The notes below the pieces were generated by a model that made no database searches, was not told the DNA's origin, and saw nothing but the letters and a program-made list of their open reading frames with translations. Position numbers and translations under genes: made by a program. A stretch of DNA of 64,000 bases from Mycobacterium alsense (lineage in GTDB: Bacteria; Actinomycetota; Actinomycetes; Mycobacteriales; Mycobacteriaceae): NCBI RefSeq assembly GCF_002086635.1, contig NZ_MVHD01000023.1:1-64000 (forward strand), written 5' to 3'. Numbering within the stretch: position 1 is the stretch's first letter; every line of letters starts with the position of its first letter. Shown in pieces: positions 16,934 to 25,379 of this stretch.

Positions 16934-18226
16934 GTGAGCAGCACCGAATCGTGGCGGGCCCCGCAGGCGACCGCACCGGTGCACGCGACCGTGACGGTGC
17001 CGGGCTCGAAGTCGCAGACCAACCGGGCGCTGGTGCTCGCCGGCCTGGCCGCCGCGCAGGGCCACGGAACGTCCACCGTCGGCGGGGCGCTGCGCAGCCG
17101 CGACACCGACCTGATGATCGGGGCGCTGCGCACCCTGGGCCTGCGCGTCGACGGGCCCGGGACCGAGCTTCGGGTCAGCGGCCGGATCGCCCCCCGCCCC
17201 GGCGCGACGGTGGACTGCGGCCTGGCGGGCACCGTGCTGCGCTTCGTTCCGCCGCTGGCGGCGCTGGCCGATTCGCCGGTGGAGTTCGACGGTGACGAGC
17301 AGGCGCGGGCGCGGCCCATCGCGCCGCTGCTGGACGCGCTGCGCGGCCTCGGGGTGCCCATCGACGGCACCGGCCTGCCGTTCCGCGTCCACGGCCACGG
17401 ATCGGTCGCCGGCGGCACGGTGGCCATCGACGCCTCCGCGTCGTCGCAGTTCGTGTCGGGCCTGCTGTTGTCGGCGGCGTCGTTCACCGACGGCCTGACC
17501 GTCCGGCACACCGGTGCGGCGGTGCCGTCGGCGCCGCACATCGCGATGACGATCGTGATGCTGCGCCAGGCCGGCGTCGACGTCGACGATTCCGTCGCCA
17601 ACCGCTGGCGGGTGCGCGCCGGCGCGGTCGCGGCGCGGCACTGGGACGTCGAACCCGACCTGACCAACGCCGTTCCGTTCCTGGCGGCGGCCGTGGTCAG
17701 CGGCGGAACGGTGCGGATCACCGGCTGGCCGGCGACCAGCGTGCAACCCGCAGACCACATCCTGGGTGTCCTGGGCAAGCTGAATGCCGTTGTCGCCCAT
17801 ACCGATTCGTTCCTCGAGGCGCGAGGATCGGGCGATTACGCCGGCTTTGACGTCGATCTGAGCGCCGTCGGCGAGCTGACCCCGTCGGTGGCGGCGCTGG
17901 CCGCGCTGGCGGCCCCCGGATCGGTGTCGCGCCTTTCGGGCATCGCCCACCTGCGGGGCCACGAGACCGACCGGCTCGCCGCGCTGAGCGCCGAGATCAA
18001 CCGACTGGGCGGCGACTGCGCCGAGACGCCCGACGGCCTGGTGATCACGGCGACGCCGCTGCGCGCGGGCACCTGGCGCGCGTACGCCGACCATCGAATG
18101 GCGACGGCCGGCGCCATCATCGGGCTGCGGGTCCGCGGCGTCGAGGTGGACGACATCGGCGCCACCAGCAAGACGCTGCCGGAGTTTCCGCGGCTGTGGG
18201 CGCGCATGTTGGAGTCTCGCGTTTGA
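16934..18226 (+). CDS. aroA: 3-phosphoshikimate 1-carboxyvinyltransferase (EPSP synthase) AroA
   Basis: A 430-residue EPSP synthase for the sixth step of the shikimate pathway: phosphoenolpyruvate plus shikimate-3-phosphate to EPSP. Active-site segments are [69 protein letters not shown] and [12 protein letters not shown] 16934 is preferred because AGGATGA sits eight bases upstream; the ATG at 16925 has no room for a box. It lacks the 20-residue basic C-terminal tail I recall in M. tuberculosis. The stop overlaps the TTG start of rsgA. Confidence 0.94.
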   Translation: MSSTESWRAPQATAPVHATVTVPGSKSQTNRALVLAGLAAAQGHGTSTVGGALRSRDTDLMIGALRTLGLRVDGPGTELRVSGRIAPRPGATVDCGLAGTVLRFVPPLAALADSPVEFDGDEQARARPIAPLLDALRGLGVPIDGTGLPFRVHGHGSVAGGTVAIDASASSQFVSGLLLSAASFTDGLTVRHTGAAVPSAPHIAMTIVMLRQAGVDVDDSVANRWRVRAGAVAARHWDVEPDLTNAVPFLAAAVVSGGTVRITGWPATSVQPADHILGVLGKLNAVVAHTDSFLEARGSGDYAGFDVDLSAVGELTPSVAALAALAAPGSVSRLSGIAHLRGHETDRLAALSAEINRLGGDCAETPDGLVITATPLRAGTWRAYADHRMATAGAIIGLRVRGVEVDDIGATSKTLPEFPRLWARMLESRV

Positions 18227-19209
18227 GGCCCGGCGACTACGACGAGTCCGACGTCAAGGTCCGCTCCGGCAAGGGCTCGCGGCCGCGCACCAAGACCCGC
18301 CCGGAGCACGCCGACGCCCAGGCCGCGATGGTGGTCAGCGTCGACCGGGGCCGCTGGGGGTGCGTGCTGGGCGGGCGTCCCGATCGCCGCGTCACGGCCA
18401 TGCGGGCGCGCGAGCTGGGCCGCACCCCGATCGTCGTCGGAGACGAGGTCGATTTGGTGGGTGATCTGTCCGGGCGCACCGACACCCTGGCCCGCATCGT
18501 GCGCCGCGGCGAGCGGCGAACGGTGTTGCGCCGCACCGCCGATGACACCGATCCCACCGAGCGGGTGGTGGTCGCCAACGCCGACCAGCTGCTGATCGTG
18601 GTGGCGCTGGCCGACCCGCCGCCGCGCACCGGGCTGGTCGACCGGGCGCTGATCGCCGCCTACGCCGGCGGCCTGACGCCGATCCTGTGCCTGACCAAGA
18701 CCGACCTGGCGCCGCCGGGGCCGTTCGCCGAGCAGTTCGGGGACCTGGACCTGACGGTCGTCGTCGCCGGCGTCGACGACCCGTTGCTGGCGGTCGCGGA
18801 CCTGCTCGCCGGCAAGATCACGGTGCTGCTCGGGCACTCCGGGGTCGGCAAGTCGACGCTGGTGAATCGGCTTGTGCCCGAGGCGGATCGGGCCGTGGGC
18901 GAGGTCACCGAGATCGGCCGGGGCCGCCACACCTCCACGCAGTCGGTGGCTTTGCCTTTAGGGGGCCCGCTGGCCCCTGGGGGCTGGGTGATCGACACGC
19001 CCGGCATCCGCTCGTTCGGGCTGGCCCACATCGAGCCCGACGACGTGCTGATGGCCTTCTCCGATCTGGCCGAGGCGATCGTCGACTGCCCCCGCGGCTG
19101 CGGGCACATGGGGCCGCCGGCCGATCCCGAATGCGCGCTGGACGCGCTGACCGGGCCCGCCGCCCGCCGCGTCGCCGCCGCCCGCCGCCTGCTGACCGCG
19201 CTCCACTAA
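18223..19209 (+). CDS. rsgA: Circularly permuted GTPase RsgA (30S ribosome maturation)
   Basis: A 328-residue GTPase that acts late in 30S subunit assembly. An N-terminal OB-like region is followed by the permuted G motifs: TKTD (G4) comes before GHSGVGKST (G1) and DTPGIRSFG (G3). The C-terminal zinc knuckle is [16 protein letters not shown]. The TTG start overlaps the aroA stop (TTGA), as expected for coupling and in agreement with the recalled start of Rv3228. A small insertion (GGPLAPGG) precedes G3 compared with my memory of the M. tuberculosis protein. Confidence 0.92.
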   Translation: MRPGDYDESDVKVRSGKGSRPRTKTRPEHADAQAAMVVSVDRGRWGCVLGGRPDRRVTAMRARELGRTPIVVGDEVDLVGDLSGRTDTLARIVRRGERRTVLRRTADDTDPTERVVVANADQLLIVVALADPPPRTGLVDRALIAAYAGGLTPILCLTKTDLAPPGPFAEQFGDLDLTVVVAGVDDPLLAVADLLAGKITVLLGHSGVGKSTLVNRLVPEADRAVGEVTEIGRGRHTSTQSVALPLGGPLAPGGWVIDTPGIRSFGLAHIEPDDVLMAFSDLAEAIVDCPRGCGHMGPPADPECALDALTGPAARRVAAARRLLTALH

Positions 19210-19706
19210 CTCCCGCGCGGGGCGGAGCCCCGCGGGACGGACCCGGCCAACCGGATGCCCAGCTCGTCCGGCGGCACCGGATGCCCCACGGCGCAGCGGA
19301 TCTCCACGCCCACCTCGGCTCCGCAGCCCAGGTGCATCAGCCGCAGGCGGTGGCGCCCCGGCAGGTGGCGCCGGCCCCACTCGAACATCGACCAGACCAC
19401 CGGCATGAAATCGACGCCGGCCTCGGTCAGCACGTATTCCTCGCGGGCGCGCTGCCCGGGCTCCCGGTACGGCCGCCGCTGCAGCAGGCCGAGGCCGACC
19501 AGCTCCGCGAGCCGTGCCGACGTGGCCGCCTTGGTGATGCCCACCCGGCGCGCGAAGTCGTCGAACCGGGTGGTCCCGTAGTAGGCCTCGCGCATGATGA
19601 GCATCGCCGACTTGGTGCCGAGCACCGCCATGGTCTTCTCGATCGCGCACTCGCCGACCGGCGACCACGCGTCGCGGTCGGCCAGGGGCCCCTGCAGCAG
19701 TGTCAT
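19206..19706 (-). CDS. HxlR-family winged-helix regulator
   Basis: A 166-residue HxlR-type DNA-binding protein. Features are CAIEKTMAVLGTKSAMLIMREAYYGTTRFDDF, here read only by its parts (the family's Cys, then the helix and RFDDF), the recognition helix ITKAATSARLAELVGLGLL, and the wing YREPGQRAREEYVLTEAG. The C-terminus (after about residue 120) has three Cys/His residues (HLGCGAEV...CAVGH) of unknown role. ATG 19706 has a perfect GGGAGGTG box. It is divergent from a thiolase gene with repeats between them, so it probably regulates itself and that gene. I recall no counterpart here in M. tuberculosis. Confidence 0.88.
   Translation of the reverse strand: MTLLQGPLADRDAWSPVGECAIEKTMAVLGTKSAMLIMREAYYGTTRFDDFARRVGITKAATSARLAELVGLGLLQRRPYREPGQRAREEYVLTEAGVDFMPVVWSMFEWGRRHLPGRHRLRLMHLGCGAEVGVEIRCAVGHPVPPDELGIRLAGSVPRGSAPRGS
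19211..19237. terminator. GC-rich stem-loop at the rsgA 3' end
   Basis: CGGGGC (19218-19223) and GCCCCG (19227-19232) pair around a GGA loop, extended by TCCCG and CGGGA with a two-base bulge. It lies just after the rsgA stop and inside the last codons of the convergent HxlR gene, so it may end the aroA-rsgA transcript. Confidence 0.5.
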
Positions 19707-19721
19707 AAATCACCTCCCGGT

Positions 19722-19779
19722 CTGGGTTGCTTTTAGTGTACCCAGCTGTTTATCTAAGTAAAGCTGACGATACCCAGCT
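19722..19779. promoter_or_regulatory. Repeats in the HxlR-thiolase divergent promoter
   Basis: CTGGGT (19722-19727) and ACCCAG (19740-19745) form an inverted repeat, and TACCCAGCT occurs at 19739-19747 and again at 19771-19779, 32 bp (three helical turns) apart. TTGCTT (19727-19732) and TATCTA (19751-19756) could be the thiolase promoter, which the repeats overlap. This looks like the operator of the divergent HxlR regulator; that link is inferred from position. Confidence 0.5.
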
Positions 19780-19801
19780 TCCAGGGACTCGAGGAGGAGC
19801 C

Positions 19802-20974
19802 ATGAACCGCGACGCCGTGATCGTCGGAGCCGTCCGCACCCCCATCGGTAAGGGCAAGGCCACCGGCGCGCTGCACGACGTGCTGCCCGCCGACCTGCTG
19901 GCCCACAGCCTTCGCGAACTGGTGGCCCGCACCGGCATCGACGCGGCGCAGGTCGACGACGTCATCGCCGGTGCCGTCGGCCAGGTCGGCGACCAGGCCG
20001 TCAACATCGCGCGCAACGCGCTGCTGGGCGCGGGATTCCCGGAGTCGGTTCCCGGCGTCACGATCGACCGCCAGTGCGGCAGCAGCCAGCAGGCCATCAG
20101 CTTCGCCGCCCAGGGCGTGATCGCCGGCGCCTACGACCTCGTCATCGCCGGCGGCGTGGAGTCGATGAGCCGCGTCCCGATGGGCACCTCGGTGTTGCCG
20201 GGCAGCGACCCGTTCGGCCACGACATGGCGCGTCGCTATCCCGACGGGCTGGTGCCGCAGGGCATCAGCGCCGAGTTGATCGCCGCGAAGTGGGGCCTGT
20301 CGCGCACCCAGCTCGACGAGTTCTCCGCGTCCAGCCACGAGAAGGCCGCCCGCGCCACCAAGGAGGGGCTGTTCGACAACGAGCTCATCCCGATCGCGGG
20401 CCTGGCCACGGACGAGATCATCCGGCCCGGCACGACGGTCGAGACGCTGGCCGCGTTGCAGCCGGCGTTCTACAGCGAGGCGGCCAAAGCCCGTTTCCCC
20501 CAGATCAATTGGGAGATCACGCCGGGCAACTCCTCGCCGCTGTCCGACGGCAGCGCCGCGGTGCTGATCACCAGCAGCGAGGTCGCCAAGAGGCTGGGCC
20601 TGCGCCCGCTGGCGCGGATCCACACCACCACCGTGGTGGGATCCGACCCGCTGTACATGCTGACCGGGGTCATCCCCGCCACCGAAAAGGTGCTGACCCG
20701 CGCCGGGCTCACGCTGGCCGACATCGACCTGTTCGAGGTCAACGAGGCGTTCGCGCCCGTCGTCCTGGCCTGGGCGCACGACACCGGCGCGGACCTGGCC
20801 AAGACCAACGTCCACGGCGGCGCCATCGCGATCGGCCACCCGCTGGGCGCCAGCGGCGCGCGCATCATGACCACGCTGGTCAACGCGCTGGAGCAGCGCG
20901 GCGGGCGGTACGGCCTGCAGACCATGTGCGAGGGCGGCGGCATGGCCAACGCCACCATCGTCGAGCGGCTCTAG
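19802..20974 (+). CDS. Acetyl-CoA C-acyltransferase (thiolase)
   Basis: A 390-residue thiolase. The nucleophile is Cys92 in DRQCGSSQQ; His346 in GHPLGASGARI and Cys376 in TMCEGGGMA complete the catalytic set, and the NEAFAPV motif is present. It should cleave 3-ketoacyl-CoA with CoA in fatty-acid or sterol breakdown, or run in reverse. No beta-oxidation partner gene is adjacent, so chain length and pathway are unknown. The ATG follows GAGGAGG. A 51-codon gene begins 10 bp downstream and may be co-transcribed, and the divergent HxlR gene is the likely regulator. Confidence 0.92.
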   Translation: MNRDAVIVGAVRTPIGKGKATGALHDVLPADLLAHSLRELVARTGIDAAQVDDVIAGAVGQVGDQAVNIARNALLGAGFPESVPGVTIDRQCGSSQQAISFAAQGVIAGAYDLVIAGGVESMSRVPMGTSVLPGSDPFGHDMARRYPDGLVPQGISAELIAAKWGLSRTQLDEFSASSHEKAARATKEGLFDNELIPIAGLATDEIIRPGTTVETLAALQPAFYSEAAKARFPQINWEITPGNSSPLSDGSAAVLITSSEVAKRLGLRPLARIHTTTVVGSDPLYMLTGVIPATEKVLTRAGLTLADIDLFEVNEAFAPVVLAWAHDTGADLAKTNVHGGAIAIGHPLGASGARIMTTLVNALEQRGGRYGLQTMCEGGGMANATIVERL

Positions 20975-20984
20975 GAAGGCGGAT

Positions 20985-21140
20985 ATGCCGCGGGAAACCC
21001 GCTTCGACGGTGTGCGGGTGCGCGACGACAGCACCAAGAGCTACGACGAGCTGGTCGGCGCGCTGCTGGCCGACATCGGCGAAACGCCGGTGCCCGTCAA
21101 CGACATCGCGACGGCCACCGACGACTGGCAGTCGTTTTAG
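20985..21140 (+). CDS. 51-residue acidic protein of unknown function
   Basis: An ATG-to-TAG frame of 51 codons starting MPRETRFDGVRVRDD and ending DDWQSF. GGAAGGCGG lies four bases upstream, close but usable. The product is acidic, with no Cys, no signal peptide and no membrane segment; a predicted helix spans SYDELVGALLADIG. I do not recognise the family. Its position ten bases after the thiolase and its ordinary codon use suggest a real co-transcribed gene, possibly an accessory peptide of the thiolase or a remnant of a larger protein. Confidence 0.6.
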   Translation: MPRETRFDGVRVRDDSTKSYDELVGALLADIGETPVPVNDIATATDDWQSF

Positions 21141-21175
21141 CAGCGGTCGAAACCCATGTCGCGCCAAGCGGATTC

Positions 21176-21469
21176 ATGCTATTCGGCCCGGTGGACCACG
21201 GGGCGTGGATCGGCAAGGCCGGCGTCGACCGCAAGGCGCTGCTCGTCATCCTCGGAAACCCGCTGATCGCGATCACGATGCTGCGCCACGACGTGACCGC
21301 GGGCCTGTTCGCGCCGGTCGCGCTGCTGATCCTCGACGAGCCGGGCGGCAGCCTGACCTACGTCAGGGCGTCGTCGCTGATGGTGGTCGAGGAAAACCCC
21401 GTACTCCTGGGCGCCGCACAACAACTCGACGCCAAGCTGGCCGCGCTGGCCGCCAAGGTGGCGGGCTGA
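21176..21469 (+). CDS. DUF302-like protein, possibly N-terminally shortened
   Basis: A 97-residue protein from ATG 21176. FGPVDHGAW, ILGNPLIAITMLRHD and VALLILDEPGGSLTYV match the DUF302 pattern (DHAA-x-A, FGNP, single beta-alpha domain). The ATG lies within what is normally the first strand, and the same frame remains helix-like upstream (LAVVLAAVETHVAPSGF) but offers no ATG, GTG or TTG, so the gene may have lost its start or use a rare codon. Some DUF302 proteins bind copper or haem, but the usual ligands cannot be placed here. It follows the 51-residue gene. Confidence 0.6.
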   Translation: MLFGPVDHGAWIGKAGVDRKALLVILGNPLIAITMLRHDVTAGLFAPVALLILDEPGGSLTYVRASSLMVVEENPVLLGAAQQLDAKLAALAAKVAG

Positions 21470-21677
21470 GGCGCGGATCGGGCGACCCGGCGGTGCGGCC
21501 ACAGGACGAAGGGTCCAGTGCGGAGGACTTTGGCCCCTGCCTCCCGCCGGGTGCGGGGCCGACAGTGAGAGAGGGCGTCGTGGCAACCCGCGAGGTGGGC
21601 AAGTTCTTACCCGGAGCGTTCGCTGGAATCGCTTACGACTCACGTGATTCGCCCGCGGAGAGGAGGCCGTGGTCCAT

Positions 21678-22052
21678 ATGAACGTCAGCCCTGGGAATCT
21701 GTCGAAAGTATGCGCGGTCGTTTTGTCCGCTGCTGCGCTCGTTTGCGCAGCGCCGGCGTCAGCGGATCCGACCGATGAAGCTTTCGTTACGGCGCTCGAG
21801 AATTACGGGATCCACACCGATGGCCGCGACACCGCGATTGCGCACGGGCACGCGGTGTGCGCCGGGCTCGATCGAGGGCATGACGCGGGCTATCTGGCCT
21901 TGAAGCTGATCAACGACACGAAGCTGAATATCTCCACGAGGCAGCAAGCCGGCTTCTTCCTCGGCGCTTCGATTGCGGCATATTGCCCGCAGTACAGGGG
22001 CACGCTCGATCCTTCGCTGACCTGGCTGCAGCCATTTCCCCCGATGATGTGA
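21678..22052 (+). CDS. Secreted DUF732 protein
   Basis: A 124-residue protein with a clear Sec signal peptide (VCAVVLSAAALVCAAPASA, cut after ASA) and a mature domain with the DUF732 pattern: DEAFVTALENYGI, then GHAVCAGLDRG and SIAAYCPQY with two Cys likely to form a disulfide. These small exported proteins are frequent in mycobacteria; function is unknown. ATG 21678 is preferred to GTG 21669 because AGGAGG at 21661-21666 is well spaced for the ATG. About 200 bp upstream contain no gene that I can support. Confidence 0.85.
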   Translation: MNVSPGNLSKVCAVVLSAAALVCAAPASADPTDEAFVTALENYGIHTDGRDTAIAHGHAVCAGLDRGHDAGYLALKLINDTKLNISTRQQAGFFLGASIAAYCPQYRGTLDPSLTWLQPFPPMM

Positions 22053-22085
22053 GCGCCAAGGCTCGCACCGGCGGCGCCACCGGAG

Positions 22086-22622
22086 TCAGAGCCAGCCCGT
22101 GCGGGCGGCGGCGACAGGCTCGGCAGGGGACGGCGCCAACGTCCCGTCCCGTACGCCGTCGAGCATCCGCCGCACCGCGGCGACGATGTCCGGGGCGGCG
22201 GCGACGAGCCCCGCCTTGTCGGCGTCGGTGACGTCGGCGGCGTCGACGCCCGCGCGGGCCAGCACGGTGTCCGGGTCGGCCAGCTGACCGGCCAGCCACG
22301 ACACCGGGTCGGCGGACAGCTCGGGAACGAAGTGCCGGCGGCCGGGTTCCCAACCGTCGAAGCGGGGGTGGTGGTGGGCGCGGTCCAGCGTCCCCGGCGG
22401 GCTCTGGGTGGAGCCGAACAGGTCCACCCGCCACACCGGGCGGCCGAAGGAGATCGGAACGCCCGCATAGATCGACCCCCGGGGCTCGGCGCGCTCCACG
22501 AGGCGCAGTTCCAGCCTGACGCCCCGCTCCGGGGTCTCCTGGCCGGCCAGCGGGCGCGGGTCGACGAAATACATGTCCCCGACGACCACGCCCAGGGTTT
22601 CGAATCCGAACGCTGCGAACAT
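22086..22622 (-). CDS. Conserved-looking protein of unknown function
   Basis: A 178-residue protein starting MFAAFGFETLGVVVGDMYFV. It has a beta-rich first half (VRLELRLVER, GRPVWRVDLF), an HHHPRFDGWEPGRRHF motif that looks functional, and a helical end with DPVSWLAGQLADPD. I recognise it only as a type seen in actinobacteria and cannot assign a family. ATG 22622 begins a regular fold; the frame upstream is shorter and Arg-rich. An imperfect palindrome centred on GGCGCC (22680-22709) lies 58 bp upstream. The gene is downstream of desA3 on the same strand, 127 bp away. Confidence 0.65.
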   Translation of the reverse strand: MFAAFGFETLGVVVGDMYFVDPRPLAGQETPERGVRLELRLVERAEPRGSIYAGVPISFGRPVWRVDLFGSTQSPPGTLDRAHHHPRFDGWEPGRRHFVPELSADPVSWLAGQLADPDTVLARAGVDAADVTDADKAGLVAAAPDIVAAVRRMLDGVRDGTLAPSPAEPVAAARTGWL

Positions 22623-22721
22623 CGCGTGCCCTTCCGTTGCGCCTTTTCGAAGCGTACTCGCCGCGCCGAACGTGAAACTGTTGCGAGTTTCGGCGCCGAA
22701 TTTCGCAACCAGTTCACTCTC

Positions 22722-22748
22722 GGCGCAAGGGCGCAAGGGCGCAAGGGC
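22722..22748. repeat. 8-bp tandem repeat (GGCGCAAG x3.4)
   Basis: GGCGCAAG occurs three times in a row at 22722-22745 with a partial fourth copy, between desA3 and the downstream gene. It is a microsatellite-like repeat that could vary between strains. Confidence 0.7.
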
Positions 22749-22749
22749 T

Positions 22750-24042
22750 TTAGGCGGCCAGGCCGTCCCGGGCCCCCGCCGCCGGCGCGCGCCGCTTGTC
22801 GCGCTGCGCGCGCCGCCAGCCCCGCACGGTGGCGATCGCGGTCTTGAGGCCGCGGCGGCGCCCGGTCGCCGGGTCGGTGCCCGCGAAACCGGGCTCCAGC
22901 TCGGCGAACATCCGCTCGCTGCGGGTCTCCGGCGCGTCGTCGACGTCGTCGTGCAGGTACTTGTCCGGCAGCGACAGCTTGGCCAGCGTGCGCCACGTCT
23001 TGGCGTACTGCAGCAGGAACGAGCCTGTGGTGTAAGGCAAGTCGTACTTGTCGCAGACCTGGCGCACCCGCACCGAGATCTCGTGCAGCCGGTTGCTCGG
23101 CAGATCGGGATACAGGTGGTGCTCGATCTGGTGGCACAGGTTGCCGCTCATGAACCGCAGCACCGGCCCGGCCTCGAAGTTGGCGCTGCCCAGCATCTGG
23201 CGCAGATACCACTGGCCCTTGGTCTCGCCGATCATGTCGGTCTTGGTGAACTTCTCCGCGCCATCGGGGAAATGGCCGCAGAAGATGACGGCGTTGGCCC
23301 ACACGTTGCGGATCACGTTGGCCGTCGCGTTGGCCGTCAGCGTCGACCGGAACGTCGCACCGGGCGACAGCGAGGTCAGCGCCGGGAACGCGACATAGTC
23401 CTTGACGACCTGCCGGCCGGCCTTGGCCAGGAACTCGTCGATCCGTTGCCGGGCCTCCTCGTGGCCCATCCGCTTCTTGACGATCTTGCCGATCTCCACG
23501 TGCTGCAGGCCCACGCCCCACTCGAAAAGCAGGGACAGCAACGTGTTCCAGACCAGGTTCAGCAGGTTGAAGCGCTTCCAGCGCTGGTCGCGCGTGACGC
23601 GCAGCATCCCGTAGCCGACGTCGTCGTCCATCCCGAGGATGTTGGTGTACTTGTGGTGCACGAAGTTGTGGGTGTAGCGCCAGTGCTTGGACGACCCGCT
23701 CATGTCCCACTCCCACGTCGAGGAGTGGATCTCCGGGTCGTTCATCCAGTCCCACTGGCCGTGCATGACGTTGTGGCCGATCTCCATGTTCTCGATGATC
23801 TTGGCCACGCCCAGGGTGACGGCCCCGGCCCACCACGCCGAACGCCGCGAACTGGCGGCCAGCACGACGCGGCCGGCCACCTCCAGCGCGCGCTGCGCGG
23901 CGATGGTGCGACGGATGTAGCGGGCGTCCCGCGCCCCGCGAGAGTCTTCGATGTCCTGGCGGATGGCGTCCAGCTCAACGGCCAGGCTCTCGATGTCGGC
24001 GTCCGTCAGATGGGCGAATACGTCGACGTCGGTGATCGCCAT
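22750..24042 (-). CDS. desA3: Acyl-CoA (stearoyl-CoA) delta-9 desaturase DesA3
   Basis: A 430-residue membrane fatty-acid desaturase that makes oleoyl-CoA. The di-iron His boxes are HNVMH (90-94), HNFVHH (125-130) and HQIEHH (304-309). Hydrophobic helices lie around residues 55-85 and 155-180. In M. tuberculosis DesA3 works with the reductase Rv3230c, the gene immediately upstream here, and is the target of thiocarlide (isoxyl). ATG 24042 follows GGGAGA. It has its own double operator 45 bp upstream, the same as that before the reductase gene, so both are probably under one repressor. Confidence 0.94.
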   Translation of the reverse strand: MAITDVDVFAHLTDADIESLAVELDAIRQDIEDSRGARDARYIRRTIAAQRALEVAGRVVLAASSRRSAWWAGAVTLGVAKIIENMEIGHNVMHGQWDWMNDPEIHSSTWEWDMSGSSKHWRYTHNFVHHKYTNILGMDDDVGYGMLRVTRDQRWKRFNLLNLVWNTLLSLLFEWGVGLQHVEIGKIVKKRMGHEEARQRIDEFLAKAGRQVVKDYVAFPALTSLSPGATFRSTLTANATANVIRNVWANAVIFCGHFPDGAEKFTKTDMIGETKGQWYLRQMLGSANFEAGPVLRFMSGNLCHQIEHHLYPDLPSNRLHEISVRVRQVCDKYDLPYTTGSFLLQYAKTWRTLAKLSLPDKYLHDDVDDAPETRSERMFAELEPGFAGTDPATGRRRGLKTAIATVRGWRRAQRDKRRAPAAGARDGLAA

Positions 24043-24087
24043 CGTCTTCTTCTCCCTGCTGTCGTTGTCCGGTTCTCTATCAATACC

Positions 24088-24114
24088 TACGCTATCGTAA
24101 CCTACGAATCCGTA
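24088..24114. promoter_or_regulatory. Double TACG-N4-CGTA operator upstream of desA3
   Basis: Two 12-bp sites, TACGCTATCGTA (24088-24099) and TACGAATCCGTA (24103-24114), are joined by ACC with a 15-bp period. The second is the core of a perfect 10-bp-arm palindrome (24097-24106 and 24111-24120). The same layout with the same CGTAACCTACG centre precedes the reductase gene. The distance from the desA3 ATG (45 bp) suggests overlap with the promoter and repression. Confidence 0.75.
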
Positions 24115-24133
24115 GGTTACCTGTGAGTAGCCT

Positions 24134-25276
24134 TTAGATGTCGAGCACGCAGTCGCCCGAGGCGGCCGACACGCAGGTCTGGATCCGCGTTCCCGGGTCG
24201 TGCTCGGCCCCGGTTCGCAGGTCGCGGACGTGGCCCTCGACCAGGCCCACCACGCAGGACTGGCAGATGCCCATCCGGCAGCCGAAGGGCATCCGCACGC
24301 CGGCGCCCTCCCCCGCGTCCATCAGCGACGTCGCGGCGTCGGCGGCCACGGCGCGCCCGCTGCGGGCGAACGTGACCGTCCCGCCGGCCCCGGCCGGTGC
24401 GGCCTTCGACACGGCGAAGCGCTCCAGGTGCAGCCGGTCGCCGGCGCCCGCCGACGACCACAGCTTCTGGGCCTGGGTCAGCATGCCCTCGGGCCCGCAC
24501 GCCCAGGTCTGACGCTCGCGCCAGTCGGGTACCTCCCGGTCCAGCGCGGCGAGGTCGAGCCGGCCCTGGCTGCGCGTCTCGCGCACCTGCAGGCGATAGC
24601 CCGGGTGGCGTGCGGCCAGGTCGGCCAGCTCGGCGCGGAACATCACCTCGGCTTCGGTGGGTGCCGAATGCAGGTGCGTGACGTCGCCAATTTGTTTGCG
24701 GCGCACCAACGTTCGCAGCATCGACATCACCGGCGTGATCCCCGACCCGGCGGTCAGGAACAGGATCGACGGTGGGGCCGGGTCCGGCAGGACGAAGTTG
24801 CCCTGGGGCGCGGCCAGCCGCACGATGGTCCCGGGTTCGACGCCGGCCACCAGGTGGGTCGACAGGAACCCCTCGGGCATCGCCTTGACGGTGATGGTCA
24901 CCGTGCGATCGGAGCCGGGCGCTACCGGACTCGAAGTCAGCGAGTACGACCGCCAGCGCCAGCGCCCGTCGACCAGCAGCCCGATCCCGATGTACTGCCC
25001 GGGCTGGTAGTCGAAGCTGAAGCCCCAGCCCGGCTTGATCACCAGGGTCGCCGAATCCTCGGTTTCCCGGCGCACGTCCAGGATGCGGCCCCGCAATTCC
25101 CGCGCCGACCACAGCGGGTTGGCCAGGCGCAGGTAGTCGTCGGGCAGCAGCGGCGTGGTGATGCGCGCGGCCAGCTTGCGCAGCGCGTGCCAGCCGGGAT
25201 GGCGGTCCGCCCCGGCGACGACCGGGCGCCTGGTGTCCCCGACATTGGCGGAGATCGGTGCGTACTGCTTGCTCAA
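24134..25276 (-). CDS. Ferredoxin-type NADPH oxidoreductase, electron donor to DesA3 (Rv3230c-like)
   Basis: A 380-residue reductase with three modules: FAD domain ([19 protein letters not shown]), NAD(P)H domain ([22 protein letters not shown]) and a C-terminal plant-type 2Fe-2S domain whose ligands are in [10 protein letters not shown] plus a later Cys (IQTCVSA). It moves electrons from NADPH to the desaturase, as shown for Rv3230c and DesA3. TTG 25276 was chosen: AGGAG sits six bases upstream and the length equals the recalled 380. The desA3 gene follows after 91 bp. The double operator at 25313-25339 lies just upstream. Confidence 0.92.
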   Translation of the reverse strand: MSKQYAPISANVGDTRRPVVAGADRHPGWHALRKLAARITTPLLPDDYLRLANPLWSARELRGRILDVRRETEDSATLVIKPGWGFSFDYQPGQYIGIGLLVDGRWRWRSYSLTSSPVAPGSDRTVTITVKAMPEGFLSTHLVAGVEPGTIVRLAAPQGNFVLPDPAPPSILFLTAGSGITPVMSMLRTLVRRKQIGDVTHLHSAPTEAEVMFRAELADLAARHPGYRLQVRETRSQGRLDLAALDREVPDWRERQTWACGPEGMLTQAQKLWSSAGAGDRLHLERFAVSKAAPAGAGGTVTFARSGRAVAADAATSLMDAGEGAGVRMPFGCRMGICQSCVVGLVEGHVRDLRTGAEHDPGTRIQTCVSAASGDCVLDI

Positions 25277-25312
25277 AAAATGCTCCTGCTCGCTACGCCC
25301 CTCCAAAAAGGC

Positions 25313-25339
25313 TACGGTACCGTAACCTACGGTGCCGTA
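25313..25339. promoter_or_regulatory. Double TACG-N4-CGTA operator upstream of the desaturase reductase
   Basis: TACGGTACCGTA (25313-25324) and TACGGTGCCGTA (25328-25339) are joined by ACC, the same 27-bp arrangement as upstream of desA3. It ends 36 bp before the TTG start of the reductase gene. The first site is a perfect palindrome. Confidence 0.75.
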
Positions 25340-25379
25340 TCCAGTGCGGCCGGCGGCGATCGCGTCACATCGGACCGCG

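Noticed and set aside
16103..18094. Very long minus-strand frame running through aroA and the SRAP gene
   Set aside because: The part over aroA is an antisense shadow of high-GC codons; only the segment from the MCGRF start has a real protein fold.
20985..21469. The 51-residue gene and the DUF302 gene as one frameshifted gene
   Set aside because: The 51-residue product does not look like a DUF302 N-terminus, and the helix-like upstream part of DUF302 is in another frame over the same bases. Not settled, so the two are listed separately.
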